NCBI GenBank assembly: GCA_011524615.1
Contig: WTJZ01000031.1
Location: 1 to 9,087, forward strand
Direction: 5' to 3'
DNA: 9,087 nucleotides
From: Akkermansiaceae bacterium
GTDB taxonomy: Bacteria > Verrucomicrobiota > Verrucomicrobiia > Verrucomicrobiales > Akkermansiaceae
Shown here: positions 9,001 to 9,087 of the stretch, piece by piece
Numbering within the stretch: the stretch's first letter is position 1
Layout: the number at the start of each line of letters is the position of its first letter
Notes under the pieces: model-generated
Database searches by the model: none
The model's input: the letters and a program-made list of their open reading frames with translations, nothing else
What the model was told of the DNA's origin: nothing
Made by a program: the position numbers and the translations under genes

Positions 9001-9086
9001 CACAACGAGGGATATGGAACCTTACGGCAGATCAGGCTATTCAAATGAATGATCAGTCATCTTCGACGTTGGTGATTGATCAAGTG
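3..9086 (+). CDS. Internal fragment of a giant LktA-like filamentous adhesin (beta-solenoid repeat protein), open at both ends
   Basis: Reading frame 3 is open across the entire window: 3,028 codons without a stop or a visible frameshift. The first residues (AEMVDSEIQGF) are already mid-protein, and the last codon seen is Val in DQV, so start and stop lie outside. The protein is probably exported and forms a long surface or secreted fibre used for attachment; this is inferred from the family resemblance, not shown here. Visible support: about 18 Gly/Ala-rich repeats of some 55 residues (residues 31-996), several blocks of short alternating beta strands with G-S-I or G-N-I turns, an acidic composition, and no Cys. 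Trp is absent until residue 1104. The order of later blocks (NPVNINFMG strand, GSVGTDE turn, YDADYVYT/KDEL region, TARADGSIF, ADGSILD) matches my memory of LktA-family adhesins. A generic FHA-type haemagglutinin or another PVC giant protein is the main alternative. Confidence is high that it is coding and moderate for the family. Confidence 0.9.
93..983 (+). repeat. Gly/Ala-rich adhesin repeats, regular block (units 1-6)
   Basis: Six protein repeats start near bases 93, 258, 411, 573, 732 and 891, with spacings of 165, 153, 162, 159 and 159 bases (51-55 residues). Each unit has a hydrophobic small-residue segment, then a strand with N/D-x-x-x-T, then a polar 'S/D-I-x-a-s' strand. Units 2, 3 and 4 share the core GGTAGLAGAV, GGTAGLAGSV and GATAGVAGTV, followed by VYNAEST, VNNLQDT and VNTVNNT. 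Unit 5 carries GGTVGAGAVVTVDNIQNT. The codons for the shared core differ at many third positions, so the units are old duplications kept at protein level. This pattern is typical of LktA-type adhesins, where it probably builds a right-handed beta-solenoid shaft; the fold is inferred. Confidence 0.8.
1131..2990 (+). repeat. Gly/Ala-rich adhesin repeats, degenerate block (units 7-18)
   Basis: After a spacer of about 50 residues (around bases 984-1130, containing YESVEAEYGVTVTEGL) the repeats resume near bases 1134, 1314, 1482, 1626, 1803, 1950, 2115, 2262, 2424, 2607, 2772 and 2919. Spacing ranges from 144 to 183 bases. The hydrophobic core stays recognisable as SGGLAAGGAAIGIGIGLVDV, TAGGLAASGAYV, LAGGAVGVGVVSS, GLIAGGAGSVTNTV and LLAGGSDSRSYLV. 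It becomes less uniform toward the C-terminal side, and unit 11 (VGQGAVGVSDADL) and unit 18 (VVSGLVAVDVTSY) are weak. Each core is followed by a polar stretch such as the strand SVSLTA or SVTINAQT. The block is inferred to continue the same beta-solenoid shaft. The hydrophobic cores lack charged flanks and are too short and Gly-rich to be convincing membrane helices. Confidence 0.72.
2991..3548 (+). other. Adhesin segment: beta-strand region with hydrophobic Trp-containing insertion
   Basis: This part of the same protein (residues 997-1182) opens with strands such as NSITIDAGTGG, GSIVMNAGSEIRAGRDITL and GTSITLDGVIQSG, the kind of short alternating strand and Gly turn expected of haemagglutinin-like beta-solenoids. 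Between them, residues 1087-1116 (bases 3261-3348) form an amphipathic, probably helical segment, with ALNDFVQAIGGWLLDILG at its core and the first Trp of the window. The Tyr cluster NYYYVGF (around base 3430) follows. The segment may be a loop that packs on the shaft or contacts a surface; there is no direct evidence for either. It marks the point where the Gly/Ala repeat block ends. Confidence 0.5.
3549..3738 (+). other. Adhesin segment: short acidic helical stretch
   Basis: Residues about 1183-1246 break the beta-strand pattern. Two helix-prone stretches, EALEKLEEVELFIGAFLNQS and QATYEALLQQKVFLESVV, are joined by a loop with SDDPDNPGQ. Charged and aliphatic residues alternate with helical spacing, which suggests a helical hairpin protruding from the solenoid. 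No known domain is recognised. Beta-strand sequence resumes straight after at GQIVIDDLEATNGNIYL. Confidence 0.45.
3750..4259 (+). other. Adhesin segment: haemagglutinin-like beta-solenoid
   Basis: Residues 1250-1419 contain successive short strands separated by Gly/Asn/Asp turns: GQIVIDDLEATNGNIYLNG, GSGEIKVLQDAKFIIDN, GNIDVNFKDGGQVFVN, GGDINLINEKGSIIATKNL and GDNVRMAAGKDIILGL. The repeated G-x-I-x-[LVF] step of about 20 residues is typical of filamentous-haemagglutinin-type right-handed beta-helices. The phrase IDNRSRHALRTGNIDV resembles the 'I-x-N-x-S-x-x-x-L-x-x-x-x-I' element I remember from LktA-family proteins. The segment ends abruptly at LGLDNQPV, where the helical insertion begins. 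Confidence 0.58.
4260..5390 (+). other. Adhesin segment: large helix-prone insertion (about 375 residues)
   Basis: Residues about 1420-1796 lack the beta-solenoid signature and read as mostly alpha-helical. Examples are RQYAAISNAISSGESSV, LVSLIASLESQVEAIEASE, ATVKDAVIAAINASNI, ISDLNIASAKADTLIESITQ, TTALEAAITGVLSPVESDL and VQTFEDAVSQVFGG. An early flexible linker holds a Gly/Ser run (TTGSGSGSSK) and a Pro/Thr run (GTPSDGSPATTPGT). Trp occurs at DESWRT, SDVWAG and QTWFSG. Beta-solenoid sequence stops just before (GKDIILGL) and resumes just after (AGENISISATSVNLNG), so the block looks like a domain placed between adjacent solenoid turns. I do not recognise its family. It could be a ligand-binding head or a structural bundle; function is unknown. 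Confidence 0.5.
5391..5930 (+). other. Adhesin segment: beta-solenoid resuming after the insertion
   Basis: Residues 1797-1976 return to strand-rich sequence: SATVAGENISISATSVNLNG, then GHLQAGFDTREITITD, KGGNITIAGQLFNTGEGNIN, NVMSGYGKVIIDNQTDED, and SGKVTLIDSS. The succession 'G-x-I-x-I-x-G-x-[IL]-x-N-T-x-x-G-x-I-x-V-x-x-G-x-G-x-V-x-I-D-N-Q-T' fits my memory of a conserved stretch in LktA-family adhesins and is one of the better family markers here. A charged portion in the middle (VDGVDVKWNAEEQRVEVDEV, about bases 5667-5735) interrupts the strands. Confidence 0.58.
5931..6749 (+). other. Adhesin segment: Tyr-rich acidic non-repetitive domain
   Basis: Residues 1977-2249 are unlike the solenoid. 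They are rich in Tyr, Asp, Glu, Phe and Gln, with clusters such as TEYYREL, LVYTYQRFNL, QYDQDRYYEQKYLDLWILP, TVYDTYTNIV and DFDFYYTRTYLREN. No internal repeat is evident. In LktA-type adhesins a variable, aromatic-rich block commonly sits before the strand 'NPINFxG', and here the block ends at SNPVNINFMG, so the position fits. It may be a protruding module; binding to a partner or glycan is only inference. No catalytic motif was seen. Confidence 0.5.
6750..7367 (+). other. Adhesin segment: beta-solenoid with LktA-like NPVNINFMG marker
   Basis: Residues 2250-2455 start with ASNPVNINFMGFDRGTVNIS, followed by GGSVDHGSISNAVGDTTISS, GGNIAQRANSTIHSDVINIT and ASVGSVGTDEVSMN. Short strands separated by G-S-[IV] or G-N-I turns recur about every 20 residues, as in right-handed beta-helices. 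Later turns are AHGDLYVQSLAGAL, ADGDLRLKGHTEV, GTIIATSTVGDIQL, TGDLQVEKVEAAGDVSITV and DGGIMDA. The order of these elements matches my memory of the LktA family and is the strongest homology argument in the window. Confidence 0.62.
7368..7514 (+). other. Adhesin segment: acidic helical region before the duplication
   Basis: Residues 2456-2504 follow the strand ending GGIMDA. They are strongly acidic and helix-prone: QEEEAADLATIEQLLSLWDE, then ELGIEKGTDEADARVDSQYE and QIQALH. A short helix or coiled coil is plausible. In LktA-type proteins a helical stretch often follows a 'DG-x-I-x-D-A' strand, so the position is consistent with the family. No function is assigned. Confidence 0.5.
7515..7814 (+). 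repeat. Tandem duplication of a 50-residue unit (two copies, exact 150-base register)
   Basis: Copy 1 covers bases 7515-7664 and copy 2 bases 7665-7814. Aligned without gaps, the copies share about 15 of 50 residues by hand count. Matches include A-x-Y at the start, AxYDA[DN]Y in the middle (YDADYVY at base 7569, YDANYTY at base 7719) and an E-L pair near the end (RQEL, KDEL). The DNA under the central motif is also close: tatgatgccgactat against tatgatgccaactat, one difference in 15. The unit resembles the 'AQYHxL...YDxDFxYTxxxxE...WxxxEL' element I remember in LktA-family proteins, usually seen once. Copy 2 keeps the Trp (TWSKDEL); copy 1 lacks it at that place. Confidence 0.65.
7851..9086 (+). 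other. Adhesin segment: C-terminal-side beta-solenoid with GSI turns, running off the window
   Basis: Residues 2617-3028 carry many short strands with Gly turns: ANITAGGDVVITADFVGKG, DADGSISINTAANT, SEGNITIKSADSIVAAS, GDALVLEASLGFIGQE, GITARADGSIFVLNET, NGVVTLEADGSILDRDRYDY, ANYIDLLSHNGSIGLDDD, SGDNDLHVESANVAVGDVKV and VNEVITTEGTIDLSGD. The motifs TARADGSI, EADGSILD and HNGSIGLD are spaced about 30-45 residues apart and match the late solenoid of LktA-type adhesins as I recall them. Two Trp (YLWTDS, GIWNLT) lie near the end. No autotransporter barrel, sortase motif or other anchor is reached before the window ends. Confidence 0.6.
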
Positions 9087-9087
9087 A

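Overview
The whole 9,087-base window lies inside one very large plus-strand gene. Reading codon by codon in the frame that starts at base 3, I find no stop codon from base 3 to base 9086. That is 3,028 codons, open at both ends, so the true start, signal peptide, C-terminus, promoter, ribosome binding site and terminator are all outside the window. In this frame residue n begins at nucleotide 3n. I found no other gene, RNA gene, insertion sequence, CRISPR array or intergenic stretch. The minus-strand and off-frame open stretches are shadows of this gene.

The protein looks like an internal piece of a giant secreted filamentous adhesin. It is rich in Gly, Ala, Ser, Thr, Asp, Val and Ile, it is acidic, and it has no cysteine in my reading. 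Its domain order and several local motifs resemble, from memory, the large proteins annotated as 'leukotoxin LktA family filamentous adhesin' or 'beta strand repeat-containing protein'. No search could be run to confirm this.

Layout: (1) bases 93-2990 hold about 18 degenerate repeats of roughly 55 residues, each with a hydrophobic Gly/Ala segment followed by a polar Asn/Thr/Ser-rich strand; (2) bases 2991-4259 are beta-solenoid-like sequence interrupted by a short hydrophobic Trp segment and a short helical stretch; (3) bases 4260-5390 are a helix-prone insertion of about 375 residues; (4) bases 5391-5930 return to beta-solenoid sequence; (5) bases 5931-6749 are an acidic, Tyr-rich, non-repetitive domain; (6) bases 6750-7367 are beta-solenoid again; (7) bases 7368-7850 are an acidic helical region that contains a 50-residue tandem duplication in exact register; (8) bases 7851-9086 are beta-solenoid sequence with recurring 'GSI' turns, running off the end.

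Organism: base composition is near 50% GC by eye, and proteins of this size and style are typical of Gram-negative-type environmental or host-associated bacteria. They are common in PVC-group bacteria (Verrucomicrobiota, Planctomycetota) and related forms occur in Fusobacteriota. A Verrucomicrobiota-like source is a guess at low confidence. With one gene in view, nothing can be said directly about its operon or secretion partner.
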